Origin: Ichthyophthirius multifiliis
Taxonomy: Eukaryota > Ciliophora > Oligohymenophorea > Hymenostomatida
DNA: 64,000 nucleotides
Reading direction: 5' to 3'
NCBI RefSeq assembly: GCF_000220395.1
Contig: NW_004087714.1
Location: 1-64,000, forward strand
Below the pieces are notes generated by a model that saw only the letters and a program-made list of their open reading frames with translations, ran no database searches and was not told the DNA's origin. Of this stretch, positions 1 to 12,232 are shown piece after piece (the stretch's first letter is position 1; each line of letters begins with the position of its first letter). The position numbers and the translations under genes are program-made.

Positions 1-992
1 TTTTTTTTTTTTTTTACATTTATGAATAATATCTAATTATTACTTTCTTAAAATCTAATTATGTTTACTATAAAATTAATTATATAAGATAAACTTTCAT
101 GAATCTTTTTATGTATTAGGGTGCCCTTTGTTTAAATATTTGTTTGTTTTAGAAATTTTGACTAAATATAAAAACATTTTTTTATATTTTTTTTATTTTT
201 TAAATTTTATTTTTTTACATTTAAAAGTTTTTTATGTCTTCATTTATTTTTTTGATTATTAATTATAATATTTCATTAAAATAAAATTAACTTTTCATTT
301 TTTTTTTAAGCTAAAAAAAATTATTAATTTATTTATTTTATATATTTTCGTAAAAATTATTACTAAAAATATAAACTTAATTTTTTTTTTTTTTTTTTTC
401 TTTAATTATTAAGTTTATATAATATTTCAAAACTTTAAATATAAAATATAAAAATATTTTTTTTCTTTTATATTACATTTTTTTCTTTTTCAGAATATAA
501 ATATAAATATTTATCCTATAAAATATTGGTAAATATATCTAATCTTATTGTTAAAATTTAGTATAAAATAAATAATATAATACAAAAATATTATTATTCT
601 TATAAATAAGATATTATACCATAGCATTTAATTTTAAATTAATAAATATTGCGATTTATATTAATTATTAAATATTATAAGTATTATATACTTGATATGA
701 CCATTTTTATGATAATTTATTCAAATGCTTAAAAAAAATAAAGAAGTGATATTATAAAAATATTAAAAATAAAAATAAAAAATTAAAAATTTGTATATAA
801 GAAGAAGTGTTTATTTTTATTTACATATTTAATAATTTTTTCTTAAAGATTATAATACATAAATAAATATATTAAAAGTATATTTTTAAAAATATATATA
901 TATATAATGAAATTTAAAAAAAGATACATTTATTATTATTTTTATATATAAATTATTCATAATATTTGCTTATTTTTAAATTTAATTATAAA
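1..992. other. AT-only spacer, no gene seen
   Basis: The stretch consists almost only of A and T with long T runs. No reading frame, under either the standard or the ciliate code, shows protein-like composition. The left edge is a T run rather than a C4A2-type telomere, so the chromosome continues to the left. Confidence 0.6.
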
Positions 993-1119
993 TCATTTAG
1001 ATTCTTAAAAATAAGCGTAACCTTTCATTATACCTTCAATGTGTTTATCAACAAAGGCTTATAGTCTAAGAATATAATCTTCGTAATATATTACAGTAGC
1101 ACTAAAAATATATAGAATT

Positions 1120-1162
<43 letters not shown>

Positions 1163-1353
1163 TTAGGATCTTTATTAGTTGCAAATTTAATAAATGATTC
1201 TACTTCATTGGTTCTGAAATTTATACTAGATTTAAAATAAAATATTAATTTATTATAAATTTAAAAATAAAATAACCCTTATTCCTTTAATAAAGTTTCC
1301 ATTGTTTAAATTTCAATATATCCTTTCCCTTCTTAATCTAATAACTTTTTTAT

Positions 1354-1395
<42 letters not shown>

Positions 1396-1953
1396 AATTA
1401 AAAAATATTTTTTTACTTTAAAGGCTGCTAATAAAGCTTCAGGTTCATCAGGTTCATATTCCCTACTTTTCAATACTATCATAATTTTATTTTATTTTTT
1501 AATAAATTTTAAAAAATTTTGTTTCAAAATAATAACCTTTCAACATATATGTTTCAAATTTACTATATTTAATAAATTCACTAGGTTCATCATCCTCAAT
1601 CTAATTAAATTTAATTACTTTATAATGTATTAAATAAAATGTTTTACTTCAGGTAATATGGCATCTCTTACTTAAGCTTCAGAAGGAAACTATCCTAAAT
1701 ATCTCATAATATAAGGAATTTCTCTATAAAAAAATGAATTTTAATGTTAAGAAATATTTATATTTTTTGCAAATTATGGTGTTTTTTTATTTAACAAATA
1801 TTTCCCATTTTATTTTATTTTTGTTCTTATATACCTTTTATCTACAATTCCTTTTTTTTCTTTTACAAATAAATTAAAGGCTTCTTATATTTTAGATTTT
1901 AAGAATTCTTCTTGTTTTGTTTTTTCTGTTTATGATGTATTTGGATCGTACAT
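993..1953 (-). CDS. DRC8/EFCAB2-like EF-hand protein of the axonemal dynein regulatory complex
   Basis: About 170 residues in several exons with short GT-AG introns; TAA is Gln and the stop is TGA. The model starts MYDPNTSQTEKTKQEEFL. The N-terminal half carries an EF-hand-like pair with REIPYIMRYLGQFPSEAQ and EDDEPSEFIKYSKFETY. The second half begins LKSREYEPDEPEALLAAFKL, then LDQEGKGYIEIQTMETLLKE, and ends with a VIYYEDYILRLQ motif. The order (RxI..RxLG, EEPTxYIxFxKF, YxPxPEDxLLxAF, LDxxxKGxL, INYxDYI) matches EFCAB2, subunit 8 of the nexin-dynein regulatory complex, which acts in ciliary bending. One intron, roughly 1100-1164, is largely a (TA)n run. The EF loops look degenerate for calcium binding. 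Family assignment is by remembered similarity; exon borders are approximate. Confidence 0.72.
1122..1161. repeat. (TA)n microsatellite inside an intron
   Basis: About 40 bases of uninterrupted TA/AT dinucleotide lie inside the last intron of the DRC8-like gene. Confidence 0.9.
1359..1392. repeat. (TA)n microsatellite inside an intron
   Basis: A second TA dinucleotide run in the DRC8-like gene, again between exons. Confidence 0.9.
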
Positions 1954-2327
1954 ATTTGAAATACTTTAAAAAATTTTATTTTAAATTATATTATTACTTT
2001 TTTAAAAATAATTAAAATATAAATAGTTTTTTTTTTTTTTTAATATAAAGAAAAATCAATATAATATATAAATTTTATAAATTAATAGATAAGCATAATA
2101 TATATCATTTGAATATTTTTGGAAATATTAAATAATATTTAATTATTTAAAATGAATAAGAACATGTTTATATTTATAATTCTAAAACATTAATGCTCTA
2201 AATAAATAAAAAATTGCTTTTTAATTTTATAATATTTCCTTTTTTTTTTTATTTTTTTTTTAAAAAATTTATACACTACAATATATATTTGAGAATATTA
2301 TCAATTTATTAAAAAAATAAAAAAAAA
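1954..2327. other. AT-only spacer
   Basis: This lies between the start of the DRC8-like gene and the end of the next minus-strand gene. It contains T and A runs and no protein-like frame. It presumably holds the DRC8-like promoter and the neighbour's 3' end. Confidence 0.5.
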
Positions 2328-3053
2328 TCAATTTATAAATTTTTTAATAAAATTATTAATATCAGTATGTTCTAAATGTTTATCTGCATCAAAAATTATT
2401 TCTTACAATTTGCAAAATTCATCTTAAATAAGAAACTCCGAAGTAGTATAATAAATATTAAAAACAGGATTAATAAACCTATCATAAATAATAGAATCTA
2501 TCTTTTGTATTTAATCCTAATATTCTTTTTATTCATAAGCAGGATCTACAAAAATATTATAAATAATGCTTAAAACATTACATACGGATTCAATAATAGT
2601 TTAAAAGTTTATATTTTCTGGTAAACTCATAGTTTTAGTTAAAATATTAAAATTTTATTCTATATCTTTAGAAGTAGTTTTTTCTTATATAACACAGTTT
2701 AGTTCTGCTCTTATTAAATCGCAACTTAATTTGGGTAAAGCTGAAATAGTGAATTTTGTATTATATGGTATTTTTTAATTTTCTAAATTTTCAAATTATT
2801 CGCATATTTTTTATATTAGATTTAGCTTCGAATATGGATTTTATATTTTAATTGTGTTTGATAAGAACTATCCAAATATTAATAAATTTCTTGAATATAC
2901 TTTAGTTTCGCACAAATCTTCTTTAGAAAGAATATTTTAGATGCTATCCATAAGCTTAAATTATTTCAAAAAAAATGCTTAATTATTTGAGAGTGTTTCT
3001 TATATTGTAATAAGTTAGTTTTTTCTTTTCTTTATTATGTTTATTTTTTACAT
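2328..3053 (-). CDS. Uncharacterised 241-residue protein
   Basis: A single uninterrupted frame of 242 codons under the ciliate code, from ATG at 3053 to TGA at 2328. It begins MQKINIIKKRKNQLITIQE and ends NNFIKKFIN. The composition is that of a soluble, mostly helical protein, for example ALPKLSCDLIRAELNCVIQE, DSIIYDRFINPVFNIYYTTS and QEIIFDADKHLEHTDINNF. I see no membrane segment, signal peptide or catalytic motif and do not recognise the family. An in-frame Met lies about 36 codons inside, so the true start could be internal. The plus-strand frame opposite is only a shadow. Confidence 0.7.
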
Positions 3054-3078
3054 TTATTTTATTTAAAATATATATATA

Positions 3079-3114
3079 CAAAAACAAAACAAAACAAAAC
3101 AAAACAAAACAAAA
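3079..3114. repeat. (CAAAA)n pentanucleotide microsatellite
   Basis: About seven tandem CAAAA units sit roughly 25 bases upstream of the start codon of the 2328-3053 gene, within its expected promoter or 5' leader. Confidence 0.9.
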
Positions 3115-4488
3115 TGAAGATTTTAATAGTTAAATACTTTTTTTTTTATTAATTTTATTTATTTATTTATAATAAATATACATATTATATATTTACAGGT
3201 ATATCATATGTTTTATTTTAAAATTAATTTTTTCATTTACTTTATTTTTAATTTATAATTAATTTTAAAATTGATTAAACAAAAAATAAATCAATATTAA
3301 ATATCTTTGAAAAATTTTAAAAATCAAAAATTAATTAGACATATTGAATGAATATATAATATAAATGGTTATTTAAAAAAGGTTGAAAATAATTAGTTTT
3401 ATTAAAAAAAAAATAACAAATTTTCAATATTATACTTTTTATTTTATAATTATCAAACTATATTTAAAATATTGTTTAGACTTTATTAATTAGTGTATAA
3501 TATTAAATATATTTTTAAATGTATATATAAATATTATAAAACATAAACATTAGTCAAAAAAATAAAGCTTAATAATAATTTCGACTATTATAAGCAACAA
3601 TAAATATTATATTTTAAATAATAAATATGATTTCTCTTTATTTTTTCATTAATTTAATTTTAAATACTATTAAAAAATATTAAATAAAAAAAAAAATATT
3701 TTTATATTCTGTAATACTATTAAGTAAAAAAATCGATTATGTTTATGAAAGTATTCCAGCGAAAATAATATATACCTAAAAATAAAAATGAATATAATAG
3801 AGTTTATTAAATATTTTTTTAAAAAAGTAATATTTATTTTAAATAGATATTTAGAATAAATAAAAATATAAGTAGTATATAATTAGTTTAAATTGATAAA
3901 ACTTAAATTAATTTATAATAGGAAAACTTATATCTAAATAATAAGAACACTAAATATAAATAAATAAATAATTTTTTAAAATTATAAAAAAAGATTATAT
4001 GAATAATTAAAAAAATAATTCACAAATATATAATATAAGATATTATATTATTAGATTGAAAATAAATTTGTAAATTAGATATATATTAAAGGGAAACTTA
4101 AAAAGTATATAAAAAAAAAATAGTTTTAAGATATTAATGTATTGAGAAGTATTTTAAAAATGAATTATTTTAATATATTTGTATTATTTTATTTTTTAAT
4201 TTAAATAACTATTTATAATATTTTTGTTAAAGATAAAATAAAATATTTAATAAAATATTAGAAATAATAAAATTAATTTGATATATTAAGAAAATAGAAT
4301 AATAAAATAAAATTAATATTCTTAATAATGATATAAAAACAAAATTAATTAAATGTATTAATTAAATAGTAAATATTTTTTTTTTAATAAATTAAAAATA
4401 ATAATTATTTATAAAAATATTAGAATTAAAATACATTATTATATGATTTAAAAAATAAATAGTAAAAATTATAAAAAAATTTAATAAT

Positions 4489-4521
<33 letters not shown>

Positions 4522-5334
4522 TTAATATTTATAATAATAATAATTATAATTATTATTATAATAATTATTATAATAATTTTAATAATAATATGAATAAAAT
4601 ATTATATAATAAATCTCTTTATAAATATTTCAGATTATTAAAAAATTTTAATATTTTTATTTTATTTTAATTAATATAATTTTTGATACTTTAATTAATA
4701 TAATTTAAAAACTAAAAACATATTATAAAGATATCACTATTATAATTATATATATATAATAAAAAAATAAAAATAATAAGAATATATTATATATTTATAA
4801 ATTAATTTATAATTACTTTTGAATAGAATAATTAAATAAATGTATAAATTTTTTTAGATTTATTTGAAAATTTATTAAATATATATATTCAAATAATTAA
4901 AATATATTTATTAAAAATTATTCATTTATTATTTTTATATTAATAAAAGATATTTTTAATTTTATATTTTTTTTTTTAAATATTTTTGTTTTTTAACTTT
5001 TTTAATTAATTTTTTTATATAATATTTTTATATATATATATATGTATTATTAAAATATAAATTTATTTATTTCATATATATTTTATTTATCAAATGTTTA
5101 TATTTTTATTTTATATTAGAATTTTTAATTATAAATAATATGAATAAATAATTTAAAATAAAAGAAAAATACTAAAATACAAATAATTTAATTTATATTG
5201 AAAATAATACAATATATTAATTTTAATATTAATTAAAGAAAAAGTATTATTTATTATATAACACAAAACAATATATAATTGAATTAAGATTTAATATATA
5301 TTATTTTTAAATTAAAAAACTAAAAAAAAAAAAA
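3115..5334. other. Long AT-only spacer
   Basis: About 2.2 kb of A/T sequence with no convincing frame. It contains a (TAA)n run near 4490-4520 followed by a self-complementary AAT/ATT block near 4530-4600. It separates two divergent genes and presumably holds both promoters. Confidence 0.55.
4489..4600. repeat. (TAA)n and palindromic AAT/ATT block
   Basis: A TAA trinucleotide run is followed by alternating ATAAT and ATTAT groups that are self-complementary and could form a cruciform or hairpin. Confidence 0.8.
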
Positions 5335-5922
5335 ATGATTTATTATAATCATTATTCGTTAATTTAAAGAAGCTTGATAAGTTATAAAAGATAATTTAGA
5401 AAATAATTTGTTCCAATATTATATGATTTTAAGTTATAAGCTGAACATTTCTTATATAAAAGATTTTAATTTTAGCCCAGAAATAATAAATATATACATT
5501 CAATATATGGAGTTGCAGCTTATTAAATAAACAACCTTAAAGATGATGAGGATTTAAATAAGTAAAGTTTTGGAAATACGTTTTTTTTATGGGACTATTA
5601 AAAACTTTATAACTATAATAAAAACTATTTAAAAAATAAATTATATGAAAATGTTTAATTTTCAATAAAAAATGAGGGACTTGTAAATTTAGATGATGAA
5701 AATAATTTATTTTAAAGAGAAAAAAATAAGTAAAGTAAATTTATACATTAATTATAAATAAGCCCTGCTATGATGGATGGATTTAATATTGATGATATGT
5801 AAACTGTTAAAAGTGAATACTAAATTGAATGTAATTCTAATATATCGGAAAGTATGATTGAAAGTTGTTAGAATTTAACTGATAGAAATTTTTCTTTTAG
5901 TACAGATGTCGAAGTAGAGTGA
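5335..5922 (+). CDS. Uncharacterised 195-residue protein
   Basis: Single exon of 196 codons, ATG at 5335 after an A-run to TGA at 5920. It starts MIYYNHYSLIQRSLISYKRQ and ends SFSTDVEVE. The first half is basic and aromatic (FKLQAEHFLYKRFQFQPRNN), the second acidic and Ser/Asn-rich. Many Gln are TAA or TAG, so it is invisible under the standard code. No signal peptide, membrane segment or known motif is evident. The length and the sharp composition change at both ends support a real gene; function unknown. Confidence 0.65.
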
Positions 5923-6310
5923 AAGAATGTAGTTTTTTATAATTATTTTTATTATAAATATAATAAAATATATATATATATAAATTTATAGATATATATT
6001 ATATATATACATATATTTACTAAAAAATTTTTATATATATTATTTTAAAATATTTAGTTCAATATTTTTTATTTTTATTAAAATATGTTTATTTATGATA
6101 TAATTATTATTATTTATAATTATAATGGAGGAAAATAATATATAAATTTATTTTTAAAAATATTTTTTTTTTTTAATAATTTTTTTTTTTTATTTTTTTT
6201 CTATTTAAATATTTTATTATATTAATATATAAAAATATTATATTTATAAAAATAAAATCTTAATTTTTTTTTTTATTATTTTATTTAATATATTTAATAA
6301 TTATTAGTTT
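5923..6310. other. AT-only spacer between convergent genes
   Basis: This lies between the 3' ends of the 5335-5922 gene and the large helicase gene. T runs and ATATAT stretches only. Confidence 0.55.
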
Positions 6311-7885
6311 TCATTCTTAAAAAAAATAATTATGATTTTTAGTACTTTTTAAAAATAATTCCTCATTTATTTTATGTTATTCACTTTTTATATGTTTTTC
6401 AAGATAACTATACCAATCTTAATTTTATAAATTATTTTGTCGATAAAACTCTTCTAATTATTATTAATTTTCTGTATTATTATCAAAAGAATAGCATATT
6501 ATGCATTTAATTTCTTTAAGTTCATCTAATTTTTCTGCCTAAGATTCTTTATATTCAGCAATATCATTATAGACATTCATATTATAATTAATAAACTATT
6601 CTTAAGTAAAATCAATATGTTACAATCCAGGATATAGTAACTAAAGATTACCAATATCAGGAATATACATTAAATTATACATCTAATTTTCATCTAAGCT
6701 AAAGCCTATTAAATGTCCATTTTAGCAACCTTTTTTTTGATATATATTTTGATTTGAGTTATTTTACTAAAATATTAAAATTCTTTATGATTTAATTCTA
6801 GAATTTCTTCTTTTAAATATTCTTATTTTTAATTAAAATCTTCTTATTTAATTTTCAATTTATTTTAAAATTCCTATTATTCAATTTTAATATTTTATTA
6901 TTATTTTTAACTTTATTTTCTATTTCTTAAATATTCTAAAAAATACTTCTAATTTTATAATACATATTTTTATGTATCTTATATAAATTTATGATTTAAA
7001 ATATCATCATCCTTTATATATATATTATTATATATTTCTAAAAAATATAAAATTTTACATCTTTTAATTTCAAAAAGTTATTTAAACATTCAAAATCAAC
7101 TTATTTATTAAATAAACAATCAGTAAAAGTGTTAAAATCAAGTAGTTTTATTTCATGAGAGTAATTTTTTAGTTTACAGGCTTTAAATAAAACTAAATAA
7201 AAATGATATTTTTCAAAACATCTTCGACAAGAAACCATTACTTCATTTACAGTTTATAAAACATAAAATTCTTTAATTTCTTTTAATTTCCTTTGTTTCC
7301 ATAAATTATAGCTTGCAAAATAATCGTTTAATAAATTAATATTATCTATATTAGAAAATGTAACCGATGAGCATGCTTAGACAGTTTTGGATTTGCTAAT
7401 TAAATTCATAAAACCTTTTTCAGATGAATATTGTTGTTTTTCAATATTTGTTTTTCGTCTTTTATTGTTAAATAAAGGCTATATTTTATTTAAAGATGTA
7501 CCGTTTGATTAAATGAAATCCTTATTATGTAAAATATTATTTATAATAGCTATTCCTTGTTTATTATTATATTCCAAAGAAAACAATTATTCCCATTTTT
7601 CACAATCAACATGTCTAAGAAAAATTCTATTTAATAATTTTTGTTTAATTTTATTCCACAAATCAAGATTTTTATTTGATTTAGAATTAAAAAAACTATC
7701 CTCATCTAAACATTTTTTAAGCTCTTTTCTAATCAAATTAATTTCATCAATATCTTTATCTAACATATAATGATCAATTTAAATTTCCGTACCATCAACA
7801 TTAATTGCTTCATATTTTTTCCCATCTAATTCAGTACTTATATTTAATAAATATTTGATACATATTATATAGATGTAATTAATAT

Positions 7886-7924
<39 letters not shown>

Positions 7925-10900
7925 ATTATATATATATTTATTAATATTATTATATATATATTAATATAATTATATTTATATAATACTTAACATAACATTA
8001 AGATCCGAAAATAAGAGATGCGAAAACTAAAAAAAGTGGTTTTCCAGGAGGCATTAAAGTTATACCTTAGGCTACTATTTTATGCCCCCTACACATTAAA
8101 TCAAAAGCAACTAAATAGCTATGTCTATTAAAATCTCCTATAGTAATAAAGTTTATTGAATCTGATTCTAATTATACAATGTTATTTATATTTTAATTTG
8201 TTAAATTTAAACGTGCCTAATAAGCATATTTAATAATATTTTAATCTTTTATTATTATTTTCATAAAATCTACATAATTATGGCATTTTTTAAATAATTC
8301 GCTTGCTTCACATTCTACATAACTATTTTATATTCTTTCGTTTAATTTAGAGTAATTCCAATATCTTTTTAATATTTTAATATTCTAATATATATATATA
8401 TATATATAAAAGATAATAAGACCTTTGCTTTAAAGTCAATATTTTTTTAATTAAAATGTTTAAATAATTAAATGGGAAAAACTCAATATAAACAGCCGAA
8501 AATTTAAATGAAATTTTTTTAACATGTTCTTATTTTCTATCATATTTAGGGAAAAAATAACTATCACCTAGTTATTAACTACAAAAATTCTCAATCCCGG
8601 TCTTAAAAAGACTTATTAATTATTATTTTTATTCTATACTTAAAGTAGAAAACAAATATCTCGTATTTTCCACAATAATAGTACTCAAAGGATCCATTTA
8701 TTCAACAACTAAAAAAGAGCGAATTTTTTTCATTTCTTTAGGGTCAAAGATATCCGATTTTATTGTATATTTATTAAATGCACCTGCTAAACAGAATTTT
8801 ATTTTTTCCACATGATCTTCATTATTTAAATCTTTGCATTTAAAAAGCTCATTTATATATCCAGCTTCTTTAGGAATTCTGAGTTTAAAATCTTCTCTAG
8901 AAATAATGATTTCTCTTAAAATCTTATATTATTTAAAATATTTTTAAAAATAAAAGCATAAAATATATACTTTAGGATCACAAAAATGTGCTTTACACCA
9001 AGTTTTTTCTTCTCTAGAATAAGACTATTTTTTGAAAAAATTGAGGTACTTTCTACTAATAATATATATATAATCTTCCTCATTTTAAAGAGAAGGTATA
9101 TTTTATTTAAAGCTTTCTAATTCTTCCTCATCTTCATTATTATAGTAATTATTATTAACAGAATTTTAATTATTAAATATTTCTTATTTAAAAAATTATT
9201 TATCTTTTTTCATTCTGGCAATATATTCAGGCAAAAAGAAACATTCTTCCCATTCCTTAAATAATTTAAGCTAAATAATCATATCAGATTAAAACCCAGA
9301 GTCATATTTAAACAAAACATCAGTAAACTAAGCCAAAGCATCAAACTCAGTACTAATTTTCTAAAAAGGAATAAAAAATTATTTTCTTTAAGAAAAAATA
9401 GAAGCAATAATAATACACTCAATTAAGCAATCAAAAAAATACCCAAAACAAATAAATTTCCCCAATTTAATATTACAAGGAATATCATTATAAAACCTCC
9501 CTAATTTCGTTACTTTTACCTTTATTTTTTCTAAAGTCTACTCTTCGATTATTTATTAAACTTTAATCAATTTTAATGCCCCTATAGATATTAAGTTTTC
9601 CATAGCTTAAAAAATATTATAATCAGAAGGACTTTCTATTGCCCTTAAAAGAACTCTTACAGGATCTTCGAACATTCGAAGTTTAGGCTTTTATTTTTCA
9701 TCTTCTTTTGGTCTTTAACTATCGTCCTAGTAATGCTTTTATTTTTTTTATTAATGAAAACTTGATTACTCGGATTTTAATTCTGATTCTTGTTTCTTTA
9801 TCATAGTTTTTTATAATATTATTTCATCTATTAATTCAGTTTCTTCGCATTCATTATCTTTTTTTTTATAAATATTTATATATTTATATATATATATATA
9901 TATATATTTTATATATAAAAAAAATAATATATATTATTTTTTACTTATAATTTTAATTTTATTTTCATTATCTTCCCCTTCATCTAATATTTTAATTTTC
10001 AATATAACTTTTTCAATTGGACATCTAAGAATTTCCGGAGTTTAATAATCTTTAATATCATTAAAAAAGAACTCTTTCGGAATAACTCTAATATTAAACC
10101 CATCACAGTTTCTACCAGTCTTAAAAATAATAATCAAACAAACATACTATGTAAATTATATATATATATACTCTCCCAGCTCTTTAAATAATAGATGCTT
10201 TACTAGACCAAGCTAATTATAATCTTTCAATTCCATTAGAATGATTATAATTGATTTCTTTAGTAAGACAAAAATCAAAAACAACAAAACAGAAAGGAAT
10301 AGTAATTGAAGATTCCGCAATATTAGTTGCTAGAATAATTTTCTGGTATTTTTACTAGCCTAAAAGTTCTCTAGTATTCACATCTCCTAAACTAGAATGT
10401 AACTCAAGAATTTTATAAGGAAACTACTTTATTTATTAAACTGGACTTTTCATAATATAATCCTCTAAAGTTTACCTCATTTTAATTATCTCATTATACC
10501 CTGGTAGAAAAATAAGAATACTTCCATTTACATTATATAATTAATTTAAGGCTTATTCTTCCTTAAAAAGCACTCTTTTAACTTAAATAGTCACTAAAAG
10601 ATACAAATCTTCATTTAGTTCAGGTCTTCTGATATTGAAATAATTCTTATTACAAAACTTCTTATTTATATCTATATCGTTAAGCCATACTAAATGTACT
10701 TAGTAAGTTTTCTTGACTTAAATTTCCACAAAATTTTATTTATTTTCTTTATATGGTCCATTATATTTACACACTGCACTATTTTCAATGTCTTAATTTT
10801 CCTAATTTTCATAATCATCAACTCCCCAATTAATATTCTACTACTAGTTATCTGCAGTAGGCCAAAAATTGGAATTATTTTACTAAAATCCTTAATTTTG

Positions 10901-11815
10901 TTAATTTTTAGACTTACTCGAGAATTTCTACTAAAGGAAATAATTTTCTGTTTAGAATTAATCCATTTCGATTTCTTCCTTTAAAGAGTTTAATTAATTT
11001 TCCGAAAAATAATTCAAAAAAATCTCTTTATTTAAAGTCGCACTCATAATAACCAATTTAACTTCCGAAGACTCCTTTTATAAACTTAAAAAAGTCTTCA
11101 AAGCAATTAAAGCGAAATCAGATTCTATTCCCCTCTCATGTACTTCGTCTAAAATAATATGAGTGTATTCCGATAAAAATCCCTCAGGGTCATTTACTAG
11201 TTTCTATAGGAAAATACCTATAGTTACGTATAGAATTTGAGTACTTTTGTTCTATCTTGATTCCTATCCGATTTAATAACCTACTCTAACGCCTAAAGGA
11301 CTTTTTAATTCTTCTGAAACACGCTAAGCTAGTGCTATGGCGGCTACTCGACGTGGTTATGTGACTATTATTTTCGATTAGACATTCTGAATTGCTATAA
11401 ATTTGGGGATTTGAGTACTTTTACCACAACCAGTGTTCCCTGAAATTACTGTTACTTAGTTTCTTCTTATTGTTTTTACTATTAGTTGTTAGTTATCATG
11501 AACTGGTAAAGGTTCTTGGCCAGGAAGCAGTAATTCATTAAATTAATAAGGATTTTCTTATTTTAAATTTGGTGAGGGTTATTCTATTATTTCTAAAGGA
11601 GAAGAGTTTATTTAATATTAAGGATTTATTTATTATTAAGATTATTGTTCAGGATTTAATTTAGAGTGTTTTCTTAAAGGAGGGTCGGATATTATTACTA
11701 AATCATTATTTGATGTTTATTATAATTCTTGTTAATATTCTTCTTATTAATGCGGATTTTTAAATGGAGTGGCTTTTAAAAGGACAGATAATGATTGAAT
11801 TTAATTATTTTTCAT
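6311..11815 (-). CDS. DExH-box RNA helicase, TDRD9/Spindle-E class
   Basis: Roughly 1,700 residues. All core motifs are visible: P-loop GNTGCGKST at about 126, motif Ia TQPRRVAA, motif II DEVHERG at about 223, motif III MSAT, and motif VI RAGRTGR rebuilt across a 50-nt intron near 10160. Just after motif VI come FFNDIKDYQTPEILRCPIEK and VILKIKILDEGED, the TDRD9 pattern. An HA2-like region follows (KLGRFYNDIPCNIKLGKFIC), and the C-terminal half retains segments alignable to TDRD9, including a MPPGKPL element and an EINLIRKELKK helix. The extreme C-terminus adds a CxxC...HxxxxxxxH zinc-finger-like motif (IKCIICYSFDNN). A Tudor domain was not confirmed. TDRD9/Spindle-E act in germline piRNA silencing; in a ciliate the analogous task would be scnRNA-guided DNA elimination, which is inference. 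Start chosen as the first ATG after the intergenic T run. Confidence 0.82.
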
Positions 11816-12232
11816 TTTATTTATTTTATTTTTTTCAAAAAATTTTTTTTTGGTTTTAAGCTAAATTTTTTTAACATCCAAATTTTTAGAATTATTTACT
11901 TTTATTCTTAGTATTTAAAAAAACCTGTTTTAATTGTTTTTTTTTTTTTATTATTAAAAAAAACAAAAAAAGGGGGGGGAGGGGGAAATTTATTCGCATT
12001 TTTTTTTATTTTTAATATTATTATTAAAAAAAAAATAAAAAGTTAAATAATCTTAAAATGAATATTAATTTTTATAAAAAAAAAAAAAATTAAATAAAAA
12101 TAAAAAATAAAAATGGTTTTTTCCGAGATTTAATTATTAATTAAGTTTAGTGATTTTTTTTTATTTTTTTTTATTTTTTTTCTCAGATTATTATTTTATT
12201 ATTATAATTTATTCTTTATATCAAAAAAATTC
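11816..12232. promoter_or_regulatory. Divergent promoter region with a G-tract
   Basis: About 420 bases separate the starts of the minus-strand helicase and the plus-strand gene at 12233, so both promoters must lie here. The sequence is A/T apart from an isolated G8-A-G5 tract at 11972-11985. No recognised promoter element was found. Confidence 0.5.
11972..11985 (+). other. Isolated G8AG5 tract
   Basis: A run of eight G, one A and five G stands alone in an almost pure A/T region between divergent gene starts. It is not a telomeric repeat and has only two G-blocks, too few for an intramolecular four-run quadruplex unless the long run splits. Confidence 0.9.

Noticed and set aside
1-15. T run at the left edge as a possible chromosome end
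   Set aside because: No C4A2/G4T2-type telomeric repeat is present at either edge.
3079-3114. CAAAA array as a CRISPR-like repeat
   Set aside because: A 5-bp tandem unit without spacers, in a eukaryotic context; a plain microsatellite.
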